Assembly: GCA_003255065.1 (NCBI GenBank)
Contig: QAOA01006911.1
Coordinates: 119,295-183,294 of the forward strand
Reading direction: 5' to 3'
Source of the DNA: Cercis canadensis
Lineage: Eukaryota; Streptophyta; Magnoliopsida; Fabales; Fabaceae
DNA length: 64,000 bases
Shown here: piece after piece, positions 35,446 to 48,207 of the stretch
How the letters are laid out: the number at the start of each line of letters is the position of its first letter
How positions within the stretch are numbered: the stretch's first letter is position 1
Notes under the pieces: generated by a model
The model's input: only the letters and a program-made list of their open reading frames with translations
What the model was told of the DNA's origin: nothing
Database searches by the model: none
Translations under genes and position numbers: made by a program

Positions 35446-37261
35446 GTTATGCCTCTTATAAACTTTAGTTAATAACAAAGTGTGTTAAAATTAATTTTTT
35501 TTATATAATTAACACATAATAATCACATATTTTAAAGGACTACGTGTAACTAACGCATACACTATAAACCTAATTAAATAATCAAATTTGATATACATAA
35601 TAACTTTTAGTACTTATTTTCCCTGAATATTTATAAGAAAATGCATGGTTAGTTTCGTTAAAGGGTAGTTGTAATTGGAAAGAAGGGGAAAATAAAAGGA
35701 TTTATTTATGTTCTAGAGAGCACTTAAAAAATACGCAACTTCAGAAAAGAACAATATTTGGATACCTATCGAGTGGTTGGAATGTGAAAAATCAACGTTT
35801 CAAATATTGACTCGAAAAAGTTTCAAAATTTTATAGAGACTTTTGCAAAATGAGGTATGAAGACAAACTTTGATAACCTTGCTAAGTTCTGAATTTAAGA
35901 ATAATATAAAAAAGAAGAAGATGGGTTTATACATTTATATCTTATGTAAATATTGATAATCTTACTGAGAATTTTCATCCAAAATAATGAGTTAGCTTCC
36001 ATGGGCCATGGATGACTTAGATGTTGGGAGATTATTAATTTCAATTTGAATGAGCCTTGCTCCATCACTGGTCCACCATATTAATGAATTTCCATTATTC
36101 TATCATTCATTAAAAATAATGATTAAAAAATATTTTGTAATAATTAACTAACTAAATGATCGAATAAGTTCTTAGAAGTCACAAATTTCTTGTGAATGAT
36201 CAAACTGAATAGATGTGAATGTTGCTGATGCATGCATTTCATTGTGATTAGACCCACAATTGTACTCTTTATTTACAACTATTGTAAATTTGAGAGTCAA
36301 CTTTGATTTATTCTTTCGTTTTGAATAGCAGTGCTCAAGATTTTATCTCCTAATTAGAGATGTCAAGTTAATTAGTTAGTTCTGGATTGTCACATAGTAA
36401 AGTTTCATGTTGGAGAGACATAAATTTGTCAAAATCACAGCCGTTTAGCACCAAAATTAAAATAGTAATGAGTTGTTTTTATAATTTTTTGGAGCTGGAA
36501 GCAAGTTATTTTTTTGTTATGGAAAATTTACTTAGAAATTACTTACAACGCGTTCGTGAGAAACTTCAAATAGGGTCCCACAATTGCCAAATTTTTGTTT
36601 TTCTAATTTAAACAGGAATCATTCCAAAAAAAGACAAAGACAAAGAAAGTTCACTGCCAGACTAACAAGCCATATAAAGCAGAAAAACATTCATTTCTTC
36701 TTTCAAGGGAAAGGGTTGAGTATGTAACTTTGATTAGAAGTTAATTAACAATCTCCTGCAGGTAAGATGTAGATTATCATTGCTTTAACAATTAATTAGT
36801 GATTTTGTTAGGTGCAACGGCGTTCCACAATGGCTTCAAGATTTCCAAAATATTAAAGAAAATTTTCTAAAAAATTTCTGGATGTCTAAAATCCTAAAAC
36901 ATGCGTGCCATTGAAATTTCAGAGTATCTTAATAATTCTTACTGTAAATCATGAGTTTAGCTGTGAAATCATGATTTCACAATCACAATATCCCAGGTGA
37001 AAAAGGAGAAAGAGAAATCAGGAAAAGGGAGAGTCAGATATTATGGAATTGTGAGAATTGTTGTACAATTTTATGGATTCTAGAGTACATGGTACCCTTA
37101 CCAACCATTAGCCATATAAGTTTTACATGGTATACAAGTAGTGCCTTCCAGATAGAGGTGTTAACAACATGACTAGTGACAGAAAAACTAACTTGCCTGT
37201 CTTTGAAGTCAAGCTGTAGATAATCCAAATGTAGATCAGGGTCTGATATTTCCTTTACAAC
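35446..37261. other. Intergenic, nothing recognised
   Basis: AT-rich spacer between the divergent-side SINE and the 3' end of the PPR gene. Short open frames have no support. Confidence 0.5.
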
Positions 37262-39244
37262 TCATACAATTTCTTCCTTCATCGGCTTTAGTAGCGATTT
37301 TAATGTCGTATACACTTCAAGAGCTTGAGGATGGAATTTATCACTGGATACAAAAGAATGAACTTGATCAGCAATCTCTATCCAGCTATAACCTGGAACT
37401 TTTCTATTGCACCATTCCTCCATCATTCCGCGCACTCTAGCCGCGTCTAACCAATGTCTCTGAGAAGCATAAATATGAGACATTACTGTATAATTTACAG
37501 TCTTCTTTGGCTCTATCTTGAAGAGCTTTTCTGCGGCCCATTTAGCCAGTCCCATATTTGCATGAAGTTTGCAAGATCCAATAAATGCTCCTAATGTGTT
37601 GGAGTCAGGTTCAATTGGCATGGCCATCAAGAATTCAAAAGCCTCAGATATAAGACCACATCGTCCAAGAAGGTCAATGAGGCAAGCATAATGCTCTGAA
37701 TCAGGTGCGATGTTATAGACATCAGTCATTAATTTAAAGTAATGAAGCCCCATATTTACAAGCCCACGATGGGCACAAGCAGAGAGAACACAAAGAAAAG
37801 AAATTTGATCTGGTATCATGCCACAAGATAGCATCTTCTCAAACATCTCAGTTGCTTCTCTGGCAAGACCATGGAATGCATATGCATTTATCATTGAAGT
37901 CCATGTTATGAGATCCGGCTCTACAATTAAGCTGAAACATTGAGATGCATTGGCAATACTACCACACTTGGAGTATGCACTTATCAAAGCATTGGCAACA
38001 GATAAAAATTCTTGAAATCCGAATTTAATGGTGCAACCATGAGCTTGCATGGTTTCACTAATGGTAGATGCATATCCACATGAACTGAGAATGCTAGAAA
38101 GAGTCAGTTCATCAGGATAAAATTCTTGACAAAGCATGTTTCTGAGAAGTTCCATAACCTCATTCCCGTCTCCACACTTACCACGGCCAACTATTATGGT
38201 GTTCCAGGACACAACATTTCGAATTGCCATCTTCTCAAAAACCTTATGCGCATCAGTTATATTTTCATTTTTCGCATACATGTTGAGCAGTGCGCTGGCC
38301 ACTAAAACATCTGAATCAAATGACTCTCTAAGAATAAGACTGTGAACCTGCTTTCCAAATTCATAATATTTGGAAGTGCCACATGAACTGAGAAGGCTAC
38401 TAAATGTGAACTCGTCCCCATTTACACCTTCTAATCGCATCAAGTTGAAGAAGCTACAAGTCTCTTCTGGTAAACAATTGAAAGCATAGCAGGAAATCAT
38501 CACATTCCTCATAACCATATCTATATACAGCACACAACTAAAAACCCGTCTTGCATCTTCAATTAATCCACATTTTGCATATAAATCTACAAGAGCACTT
38601 GCAACAAAACAATCCAAATCAAATCCGAACTTCACTATGAAAGAATGCAATTGTCTGCCCATATCAATATCATTCAAATGAATGCACAAGCCAATCAAGC
38701 TGTTAACTGTTATATCATCTGGAACCACCGTTTCTAATATCATCCTTCTAAAGTAAGAAAAACCCAGATAAGGGTACAAGCCATAGTCACTACCACGAAT
38801 CACAATATTCCATGACACTACATTTCTGTCACGCAATTCTTCGAACAGTTTCTCTGCATCTTCAGTTTCCTTACATTTAAGATAAACACTTAAGATCTGA
38901 TTTTGTAAAGATAGGACGTTGTACAAACCCAACTTTATCAAATGTGCATGTAATTGCTTTCCTTCAGGAAGAAATCCCTTTTTGGCAGAGGCTTTGAGGG
39001 CATTGGAGCAAAATAAATGTACTATTTCAGGTTCCCTGAAATGGGTTGAATCAGGAACTGGTACCGAAGCTCTGAGTCGGCTCAAAAAGAGAGCTTTGTT
39101 TGCTTGACTCCATGGATGGGATTGATATGAAGGAATGCTGTAGTGTTGAGTGAGAATTGAATAAGGGGTTGGCGGGAGAGGTAAAAGCCGTTTCAAATGG
39201 CGGGTTGGAAGTGAAGGTGAGCGGTACTTGCAGTTGCAGAGCAT
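37262..39244 (-). CDS. PLS-class pentatricopeptide repeat protein, E+ subgroup
   Basis: An intronless frame of 660 aa from the ATG at 39244; an in-frame ATG at 39343 would give 693 aa. I prefer 39244 because an AT-rich TATA-like stretch lies between the two and the sequence after it (MLCNCKYRSPS...RHLKRLLPL) is Arg/Ser/Leu-rich like an organelle transit peptide. Tandem P, L and S repeats run from about residue 70, for example GKQLHAHLIKLGL, VVSWNIVIRG, ALVDLYAKCGLIEDARRVF and LITWTSMINAYAFHG. The C terminus has E and E+ motifs (PDSEHYACLIDLLGRCG, NYTVMSHIYASQRHW, GYSWIEI) and no DYW domain. Such proteins bind organelle RNA, usually for C-to-U editing with a deaminase supplied in trans. The target site is unknown. 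It resembles At2g46050-type proteins from memory. Confidence 0.9.
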   Translation of the reverse strand: MLCNCKYRSPSLPTRHLKRLLPLPPTPYSILTQHYSIPSYQSHPWSQANKALFLSRLRASVPVPDSTHFREPEIVHLFCSNALKASAKKGFLPEGKQLHAHLIKLGLYNVLSLQNQILSVYLKCKETEDAEKLFEELRDRNVVSWNIVIRGSDYGLYPYLGFSYFRRMILETVVPDDITVNSLIGLCIHLNDIDMGRQLHSFIVKFGFDLDCFVASALVDLYAKCGLIEDARRVFSCVLYIDMVMRNVMISCYAFNCLPEETCSFFNLMRLEGVNGDEFTFSSLLSSCGTSKYYEFGKQVHSLILRESFDSDVLVASALLNMYAKNENITDAHKVFEKMAIRNVVSWNTIIVGRGKCGDGNEVMELLRNMLCQEFYPDELTLSSILSSCGYASTISETMQAHGCTIKFGFQEFLSVANALISAYSKCGSIANASQCFSLIVEPDLITWTSMINAYAFHGLAREATEMFEKMLSCGMIPDQISFLCVLSACAHRGLVNMGLHYFKLMTDVYNIAPDSEHYACLIDLLGRCGLISEAFEFLMAMPIEPDSNTLGAFIGSCKLHANMGLAKWAAEKLFKIEPKKTVNYTVMSHIYASQRHWLDAARVRGMMEEWCNRKVPGYSWIEIADQVHSFVSSDKFHPQALEVYTTLKSLLKPMKEEIV

Positions 39245-39352
39245 ATGAGCGCCAAAAAAACAGGGGAAAACATTTCGAGGGAAATTGTTTAATACATCCC
39301 CCGAAAAGATTGAGGTATATGTACTATATATTATGAGACACATACCCCGAAA
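39245..39352. other. PPR gene 5' region
   Basis: Short upstream stretch. It contains the alternative in-frame ATG at 39341-39343 and a TATATA-like motif near 39325-39331 on the minus strand. Confidence 0.4.
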
Positions 39353-39404
39353 ATTGGGCTTTTTTTTTTTTTTTTTTTTTNATTGGGCTTTTTTTTTTTT
39401 TTTC
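39353..39404. repeat. Duplicated homopolymer join around a single N
   Basis: ATTGGGC followed by a T run occurs immediately before and after the N at 39381. The same short unit on both sides suggests abutted contig ends. Confidence 0.75.
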
Positions 39405-41220
39405 TTTTCCTTATTGTCTATTATGGACTTAGGCTGTCAGCTTTGAACCAATATTTTCATCCTATAATTGTGTCTCCTTATGCACTTGTTTATATTAGAT
39501 AAGATAACTCATAATTCTAAGGGTTTATTTTAATGGTAAAGATGCAATATGTTTATTAAAATTAGTTAAAGTTTAAATTTTGAGTTAGTATTTAGGGGAT
39601 TAAATGATCAAAGTCAATATGAGAAATGCATCATCAAGATCACTAAAAAATGACTTAATCTCATGTACAAAAGATAACTCAATAATATTTTTATAGTTAA
39701 AACCAACAAAAAAAAAAAGCTAATGTCATAATTTCCATAAAGAAATTGGACCCCTCCTCTACATCTTTGCAAATTATATATTCATACAATTATTTCATAT
39801 AATTCTACATAAGGAAAGAATTGTAAATGTTGGGCCAACAAATATCTTCACATGATCATTATGTTTTTTAAATTAAAATAAGAATTGTGTTAGTTTTAAA
39901 ATGATCTTATCTCCAATTTTTCAAATATCATCACTAACTACCATGTACCGACAATGACTCAACTTTTGGTTTGTTACCATATTGGGGGTGACAAAAATAT
40001 CTCCTTTTATTATTATTATTATTATTTTTATGGAGTCTCCTTGTATTATTTAACACAACCACAAGAAAGAAAAAAGCAAACGCTATCTCTCCATTTTTTT
40101 TTACATTTGGAAAAGTTATCTCATAGCAATTCTTTATAGGTGTCAATTTCTTTTCATTTCATGATTACCGAATGGAACATTAATGATGTTTTTATAAATT
40201 TTTGTCCATAGCAAATCCTTAATTATAATTTCTAACAACATTTGAGTTGGATTGAGAAATGTTAACATGGACCCATATTATTCAATTTCTATGATATATA
40301 GTATCCAATTTACAAAATGTCACGATAAAAAAAATTATATATATCATTATTCTTTATAATGTTGTAGTAGTCTTGTTTTATTTGAGCTGATCAATTCAAT
40401 CTATTGGAGTTGAACTACCTTCTTGTTACCATCTACTTGCTTATAGTTGCAACAAAACAATGAGCTATCAAATATCCAACTAGAAAATACAACCCCCGCC
40501 CACAGTATCAAACCTAAAATGATTCGAGCAATACCATGTTGTGAAACTAATAAGTCAAGTTTACATCTTTAAAATAAATTTCCAAAGTTTTTGCTGTATT
40601 ATATTTGATATTCATTGAAAACAGAAGAAGAAGTAAGTGTGCAATTCTTTATAATGATAAAATCAGGTAAAAAATTACTTTACATCTTTATGCCCTTAAC
40701 ATAGATAGGTTTACACTAGAGCTACCGTTCTTCTTTCACTTGGTATAAAGGCCTTAGAACAATAAAATTATTATATATATTTTTTTAAAAAAAAATGCTT
40801 TGTGGCCAGATAGAAATGCCAAAGGGATTATTAGGGAGTATATTTGATTGGTGTTGTGAGTTGATAAAACAACTTATCTGATGATGCAATTGTTTTTTGT
40901 CCACAACCTAAATAAATTTTTTTTTTGAGGTATATAGCATAACTCTTTATTATGCATGTGATTTTCTAATATAATATACTCTGGAGACAAAACAAAACAA
41001 AAGAAGAGACTGTGATTGTTGCGATTATTAATCTTAAAAAATATTATCATGTTTCTTGGTACACCTAAAAAAAATTGTTCAAAAAATAAAAGCAATAAAT
41101 CAATTATAAAAAAAAAAAAAATAGTAACACATTCTTGTTAGTTCAGCTGCATCAAGCAAAGCCCTTAAAGGCTAAAGTAAAGAAAGTATTTTGAGTTGAC
41201 TTTTTCTGCTTTTCACTTGC
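39405..41220. other. Intergenic, nothing recognised
   Basis: AT-rich spacer without a conserved gene or recognisable element. Confidence 0.5.
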
Positions 41221-41426
41221 GATGAAAATAAAGGTAACAAAAGACAAAACGCCTATGACTATGAGAGAGAGAAATGAGTGGAGCGCGTATACTGTGCTTG
41301 TGGACAAGAAAGTAGAACATACACAGAGCTACCCAGCGTCAGCTTTCATAATCCCCAATCCCTTTTCGTCGGAATTCAATTCCCCAGCAATTCCTTCCTA
41401 TCCCTCTCTCGCTCTCTCGTCCAAAG
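41221..41426 (+). other. Probable non-coding first exon of the RHB1A-like gene
   Basis: A CT-rich, GC-elevated stretch ends at a good donor (CCAAAG|GTATAAG, exon end 41426), about 970 bp upstream of the coding start at 42398. A 5' untranslated exon followed by a long leader intron fits. The transcription start is not defined and the left boundary is arbitrary. Confidence 0.45.
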
Positions 41427-42397
41427 GTATAAGCTTTTTGCGTTTTCATTCCTTAGCTTTGACAATTTCATGCTGTGTAATTGTTTTTTTGCTTCCGGGT
41501 TTGTGACCCATCTCCCTCCACGACTCTCCTTTCAATTAGGGTTTATGCTGCGGATTTTGAAAATGAATATGATTTAAAGGTTTCGATTTTTTACCCCTTT
41601 CGTTGCTTGGGTGTTGTGGGTCCGATTTTTAGCTGTGTTTTTATGTGTTTGATGATGAATCCGATTATTGTTGTCTAATTGCTTCTCTGTTCCTTTTCTT
41701 CTTTCTATTGGTTGATATCTTTGATTGTTACTTGTTCGTAAAGTTCAACTTTTGTTTGGTTTTATATGCTAATTGTAGTAATCTGTTTTTGGTATATCCT
41801 TAAATTCAGGTGAATGGACAAAAGGGATGATTAAATGACTGATTTAAGGTACATTTCGAAGCAGTGAAAGTGGAATTTCTTATTGACACTTTAGTTAGTT
41901 TGCTACAGCAGGCAAAGTTGCAATAGCATAAGTGTGAACTTATTGCAAGCTGTGCAGGAAATTGTATATAGCTGCTTGTTATGTGGGATTAGATACAATG
42001 AAAATTTACCAAGGAAATTGTCACTTTAACGTTGTTAGCATGTTAGGTTTGATTAGAATGCACGTGTCTTTGTGATTGATGGGTATTCGTCAGCAGCAGA
42101 TTGCCCTCTATAAATGTTGGTTCTCGCAATTAAGGGCCCATAGCCAAATAATTTTCTGGCTAGTTATGTTTGTAATTATTCTGTGCTTTGTGTCATTTGC
42201 ATGATTTCAAGTTTCAATCGATGTCATAAAACATATTATCATTTGTGTGAATTAATGTCAATACTTTCTTTTCACTTGTTGGAGCAGAATAGATGCATAA
42301 AGTCTGCAACTTATGATCCTTTTTTATGCCAAACAGCAGGAAATAATGCATCCATCACTGGTAACTTTGGTTGAATAACAAAGATAACTGCTGGAAA

Positions 42398-44420
42398 ATG
42401 GGAGGTTGCTGCTGTTCTGCCAGAAAGCCTCATCTGCATGGAACGCCAGTGTATTATTATGTTAGTAATCTCCTATCTCCTCATATGATTTTAGCAAGTC
42501 TACATAACTCTCTTATGTCATGCTTCTGATGGCTGATAGTTATTTTATCCTCATGGAGTTGTCGCTTAGTTGAAAATCAAACAGTTTTCTGAGTACTAGT
42601 TCCTTAAAGGGAGAAGATGGTGGAAGAAATTTGAGCGAAGTGAACATACTGCAATTAATGCCCTCCAGGTTTCTTTGTTTTCACGGCATATGAGATTCCT
42701 GGAAAACAAGAAGAGGATTAGTAAATTTAACGGTTCTGATTGAACATTGAAACTAGTTGTACACATGATGAAGAAAGTCCACTGATTTGTGGATGGCTTT
42801 CTTGAATTAAGGAAAGCTGCTGATTGAATTATATGTATGGGAAGATGCATAAAAAAAGTGTATTAATGGGAAGAGTATTAAAACATAAAATGGTTCTTCC
42901 CCTATAAATATGTATTTTTCCTTTTTCGTCAACTGCAAAATTAGGGTGGATAAATGCAAAAGAAGGTGAAATTGGAAATCCATAACTGCTTTCTTTGATA
43001 ATTTCTACGCTTGGTCTTGGCATTTCTTGATAATAGTTTGAGAAGAATGAGGATAGATTCATTGTCATAATGCAATATGCTCGGATTTTGAGATTTTTAA
43101 GAGCTTAAGAAAATAATAGTTCTGAATACCACACAATTTATAGTTCCTCCCAAGTACCTATTTCAATTCACCTAATATGTTGAATAATAGAGTTGCTCCA
43201 TTTCATTTGTTTTTCCCTTATCTAAAGAGAAACTGTGCAGCACTCCCCACATGCATGTAAATCAGACTTTGTTATAGTATGATATAAATATTTTTCATCA
43301 TATTTGAGTGTTTCTAGATTGATAGTCTGTTTATTGTTTTATTGTTATGGATGATTGTTAATAAGACTTTGTTATTAACATATCCTTTGAAATCTGATCA
43401 ATCCTTTCTGCAGTGCCCACCAGCTTTGGAAGAGCGCGAGTCTTTAACCTCTAATGATGGTACAACCACTTCTCTCACTGCTGGATTGCTGGTAGGTTTG
43501 AACCTGGAAGCATCCATACCTGATACTTTCCAGCCCCCTCCTACACCTTTGCCGTATGATGTGGTCTTGGGATGTCCAGCCTCAACAGATTCAGAATCTG
43601 GCAGAGAAACAGTTAGTGGTAGTAGTTTTGAAACTTTAATTACATGTGAAGATCTTGAAGAATCAGAATGCAAAGCTCAAGTTAATTCTTCACCTGTCTC
43701 TCCAAGAAAACTAGAACTATCAAAATCAAATGAATCTCATGTATTAGTGACAGAAGAAGAGGATGTCTGTCCAATTTGTCTTGAAGGTACAGTTCTTCAT
43801 GTGACTGATTCTTTTGCGTTGTGTTAGTTTTTCCATGTTTCAGTTGAGGGAATCAGAACCAATCAATCCATACTTTTCTCTTGTTTTAGCTGCTGAAAAC
43901 AATTATTTGAGATTTTGTTTGTATTTTAAATGCAGAATATGACGTTGAGAATCCTAAAACTCTGACGAAGTGTGAACACCACTTTCACCTATCTTGCATT
44001 CTTGAATGGATGGAAAGAAGTGACTCCTGTCCTATATGTGATCAGGTTTACTTTTCTGTGATTTTTTCTTATCATCTATAACATGACTAGGAGTGTTGTT
44101 CTTCTCAGTTTTATTTCATTTGAGTATGATAACCAGGCTTACCGCACTTTGTGGAGGGAGTTGTTCACCAAATGTAGGGATTAAAAGGGGTGAAAAGAAA
44201 AGAAAAACAGCTTTCCTCTCGCTCTTTTTCTTGTTAAACTAACTAGCAATTCTGGATAGATGTGGAAAATTAATTATTATTAACTGGACAAATCTAAGTT
44301 GCTGACCTATAAAATCTGTCTAGTTTCCTTTTTATATACATCAGCTCTGATGTACTTTAGTGAAATATTCTTTTTCCTCTGATGTTACAGGAGATGATAT
44401 TTGACCAGACTTTGAATTAG
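42398..44420 (+). CDS. RHB1A: RING-H2 E3 ligase, RHB1A-like
   Basis: Four coding exons (42398-42460, 43414-43786, 43936-44045, 44391-44420) join in frame to 191 aa. The first exon encodes MGGCCCSARKPHLHGTPVYY, a signal for N-myristoylation at Gly2 with cysteines suited to palmitoylation, so membrane attachment is likely. The middle is Ser/Thr-rich with LEASIPDTFQPPPTPLPYD. The RING-H2 finger (about residues 140-180: CPICLE, KCEHHFHLSCILEW, CPIC) is split by introns. The last exon codes EMIFDQTLN. The end-to-end match is to Arabidopsis RHB1A. E3 ubiquitin ligase activity is inferred from the RING. A long intron 1 (953 bp) follows the first coding exon. Confidence 0.93.
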
Positions 44421-47400
44421 TTTTTTGTTTTAAAATCAAAGCTTCCTAAATGGGTGGATGATAGATGAAGAAAGTTCATTGTTTCATAGCTGGTTATTAG
44501 ATGATGGTAGCTACAGATTCATTTTCAAGTTGGCTTGAGTTTATAAAGTCATTGTTTAAGCGGGTCTACCATTGATGTATTTGTGAGAAGAATGAAGTTT
44601 TGACAGAATGCTACAATATACCATCGCTTGTCTCTGACCGCAATTACTCGGATGGAACTTTGCCTATTATTTGTGAAAGAACGCAGCAATTTCTCTAGAG
44701 GCAGAAATTCAAGTATGATGTTTGCTTTCACTGTTTTGATGTGCTGCTCTCCTTTTTCTTGTACAAATTTCTCGATATTTACTTGTTTTTCCATGCTTTT
44801 CTTTTTCCAATTTGTATACTGGTCTTGTAAATCACATGTCCCCTTTACATTTTCATTTGTATATGATCTAGTGGATTTTGTGGCCCATGTTGTATGTGCA
44901 ATGAGCTAGTATACGGTAAACCCTTTTTTGTTTTTCTTCTTAAATTTTCTTTTGGGTTGGTGGAAGGGGTATGAATTTTAAACACTGTTAGTCAATGTAG
45001 ATTTTTGCTGGTTTGATGTTTGACAGAGATCTCAATGTGCTGTTTTGCCTCTTAGAACAAAGTTGGAGCCATGACATTTAGTTCAAGCTTGAGTTGTTGC
45101 ACGTTTTAAGCTTACCAGCCATTCTAACCCCAAAAACAGAAAGCTATATAGGTTTTGTTCTTCGGAGTGAAACTAATGTTATTGACCACCTTTTAGAAAT
45201 GTGAAAACAGTTTATAGTTTTTTTGTGTATAGTTAATTTAAGGTTGTAGATTTCCTCACATTTTTTTCTACTGCAGACTTCTCTACTCTGCCTAGTCCCA
45301 ACAATAATTGATTACTATAGCATATGAAGTAAGAAATTCCAAGTTGTGATGAGATCAGTAAAATACTATATAATTGTTCTAAATGAAACTCTATTTTCAA
45401 TTCTGATGTGACTCAATGAAGCACTATAATCCTTTGTTGGAATACTAAATATTAGTCAATGCCATTGTTTTTTTTTCTTTTTTGGCCATGAGTCAATACA
45501 ACACTATATTATAATATTAATGGATGTGATTAATATAGAACATAGAATAAAAATAGAACAGCTGCCACCATTTGGATTCCACCTTTGATGAAAGTGCAAT
45601 ATCTAGAGTTCAAACTTCAAACAAAACAATTTTCAATCTTCCCATTAAACAGCACAAATGAAAATCAAAACATTGCTATCCCTCCCCATTTTCACTCCTT
45701 TTTCTATTTCCTACTTTTGCATGTTTCTCCCCATTTTCCTCCTTTGATTGGAAAGAAAAGACGAAGAGACAAAAGTAGCAATTTTTTTTTTCCCCTTTCT
45801 TTTTCTTTTGAGCTGGTAGCAGTTGTTATAATCAAAACTTCATGATAATGTTTTAATTAAAGGTATTTCTTTTGGCCATGTGGATTGAAGTTTAATAGCA
45901 AGCATGCCTGATAATAGGAATTTGTCTCCTTGGGCTTTCTTCTTTTATCCACAGAAGTTGTCAATGGAATTTGGAACCTTGAAAAAAAATGCCTGTTAAT
46001 TTCTAAGTCGATGCCTAACCCATTAGCAATTGGCTGAGCCACAGCTATGACATTTCAACTATTATCTAACATTTCAGTTAAGATATTACGTTCAATGACT
46101 TTATTCTAGTAGGTAGCAAAAAAACAAAATGCAATGGATGAGAATGTGACAAATTTGTCATATGGACTTTATTCTAGTCGGACCAAAGTTATTTGCAATG
46201 AAATAAATTATTATTACTAGCTATTATGTCGCTTAATTAAGGTGGCTTTGTCTATTGTCTAAGTCGTTAAATGATTTCAATTAAACTCAAATTATGTCTT
46301 AGTAGAATATGGTATAAATCTAAATAGTGCATAAATAGTATTACTCATGCAATGATAGAGAGAGATATAGATGCAAATAATGGCATGTATGTAATGTGGG
46401 GGATAGAATTATTATGATACTTGAGAGATTCAAATTTTCATCATTAACTACATCTAATAGTTCTATAAAATAAGTAATTTATATGACAAATATACCTAAT
46501 ACTCTTATAACTAACTCATTTATATCACAAATGTACATGAATAGTATAAATTTATACTCATTACATTCCCTTATCATAAAAAGGAAAATAATTGCGTGAA
46601 ATAAATGAATAAAAATGCTCCATGATAGTTAATTAGAAATTGTAAATATTCTCAATTTTAAAAATGGATTATTTTACCTAGCAAGTTTTCAACGGAGGTT
46701 CCACTGTACAAGAGCATGCAACTAAGGTCAAAGAAGGAAACCAATAGTTTGACTAAATGCATTATCCACCCAATAAGTTATTGACACGAGTCTCCAACTA
46801 TGCAGTTGTAGCTTTTCGAGCCTCTCCAGTTCCTTCGGTGGTCCCCACTTTCACTTACTCCCGAACTGACCCCCCCCCCCTATTTTACTGTTTCTTTAGA
46901 TAAATAAATAAAACGGTATTTGGTTCCCAATAGCCAAAAAAAAGTTAGTTTTTTTAATTAATAATAATTTTAATTTACTTTGCAATTCTTGCGTTGAAAA
47001 CAGATAGCCTCGTGAGTGGACTTCAGGACACTTGTCTGCCACCATTTCACTCTCTCTCTAACTCATCTTTTTACCAAAATAACCCCAACCTCTTTGCTCT
47101 CCTTGACCCCTCAATTTTATTAGTTTTGCCTTTTTTTTAATCTCAGTTTCTAATTTTGGTTTTATTTTTAACCCCTTTCCTTCAAATGTGATAAGTAACG
47201 GTTCATGCATTTTGTAGTTAGCATTTTACGCTAAGGTTTGTTTGGATAAAGAGTGTAGAAGAAGAAAATGATAAATTATATTTAGGACAACTTTTTAAAA
47301 GGTAATAAAGTGAGATTATCTATATACTAAATAAAAAAAAAAAAAGATTATCTCAATCAATTACTTCTATTAAATAAAAGGTAATTTCATCATATCAATT

Positions 47401-48207
47401 CACTAAAGTTACTCAATTCAAATCCTCGAAGAGGAACTATTGATTATCAACATGTGGTTATAATTATGTGACCTTAATACACTTGAAACATAGTTAATGA
47501 AGATTTGTATGGGGTTAATTGAATTATATTTGGAGAAAATATGATTTTTTTATTAGCAATTATTTTTTTTTGTTATATGCAACATAAAATTTTGAATTTA
47601 TGACATATTGTATACTACTCAAACTCTTTACTATTAAACTATACCTAATCACTTTTTATTAGCAATTATAACTTATAAGAATTTATCTATGGATAAACTA
47701 TGTGAATTTTTTTCGTCATGTAATAAATTGTATATGATTGAACCCTGCTTTTAACAAAAAGAAAAAAAAAAAAAAAAAAAACTGTTAGAGACTTGATTTT
47801 CTTATGATTCTTCACAGGGGATTACATTTCATGATTGTCATTGTGGACCTCAAATTTTTCACCAAAATAGAAAAAGAGATATGATTTTTTTTAATAAAAA
47901 AAAAAAAAGAAAAAGACAGTGAGAGAGAGAAAGGGTAATTTTGAAATATAGTTCTAGTTCTAAATTTCTAACACTTCCGAGATCTTCTTTTAAGAATTAA
48001 ACTTTTTCGTAATGTCCGTGAATAGCAGCTTTTGCAGTGTGTCAGATATCTGTGAAGATGATCTTCTCTCCGTTGTTCAGTTCCCACCTTCTACTCTCTC
48101 TGTGCCCTTAGCCCCTTTAGTTAATGGAACATCCAGCTCAACCATGTGTGATTTTGCAGGAAATTGGTTTTTCTGAGAGCAAACATTGCTGAAGAAACCC
48201 AGTAAAA
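44421..48207. other. Intergenic spacer between RHB1A-like and RLK4-like genes
   Basis: The stretch probably begins with 3' untranslated sequence of the RHB1A-like gene. The rest is AT-rich with A, T and one C run (46870-46881) and no conserved gene. The last 200 bp, CT-rich near 48060-48120, is likely leader of the receptor kinase gene. Confidence 0.5.

Noticed and set aside
42785..42820. miR396-like GGCTTTCTTGAATT in RHB1A intron 1
   Set aside because: The match is partial, the surrounding hairpin is short (about 10 bp), and the 5' end of the miRNA family is missing. Probably chance.
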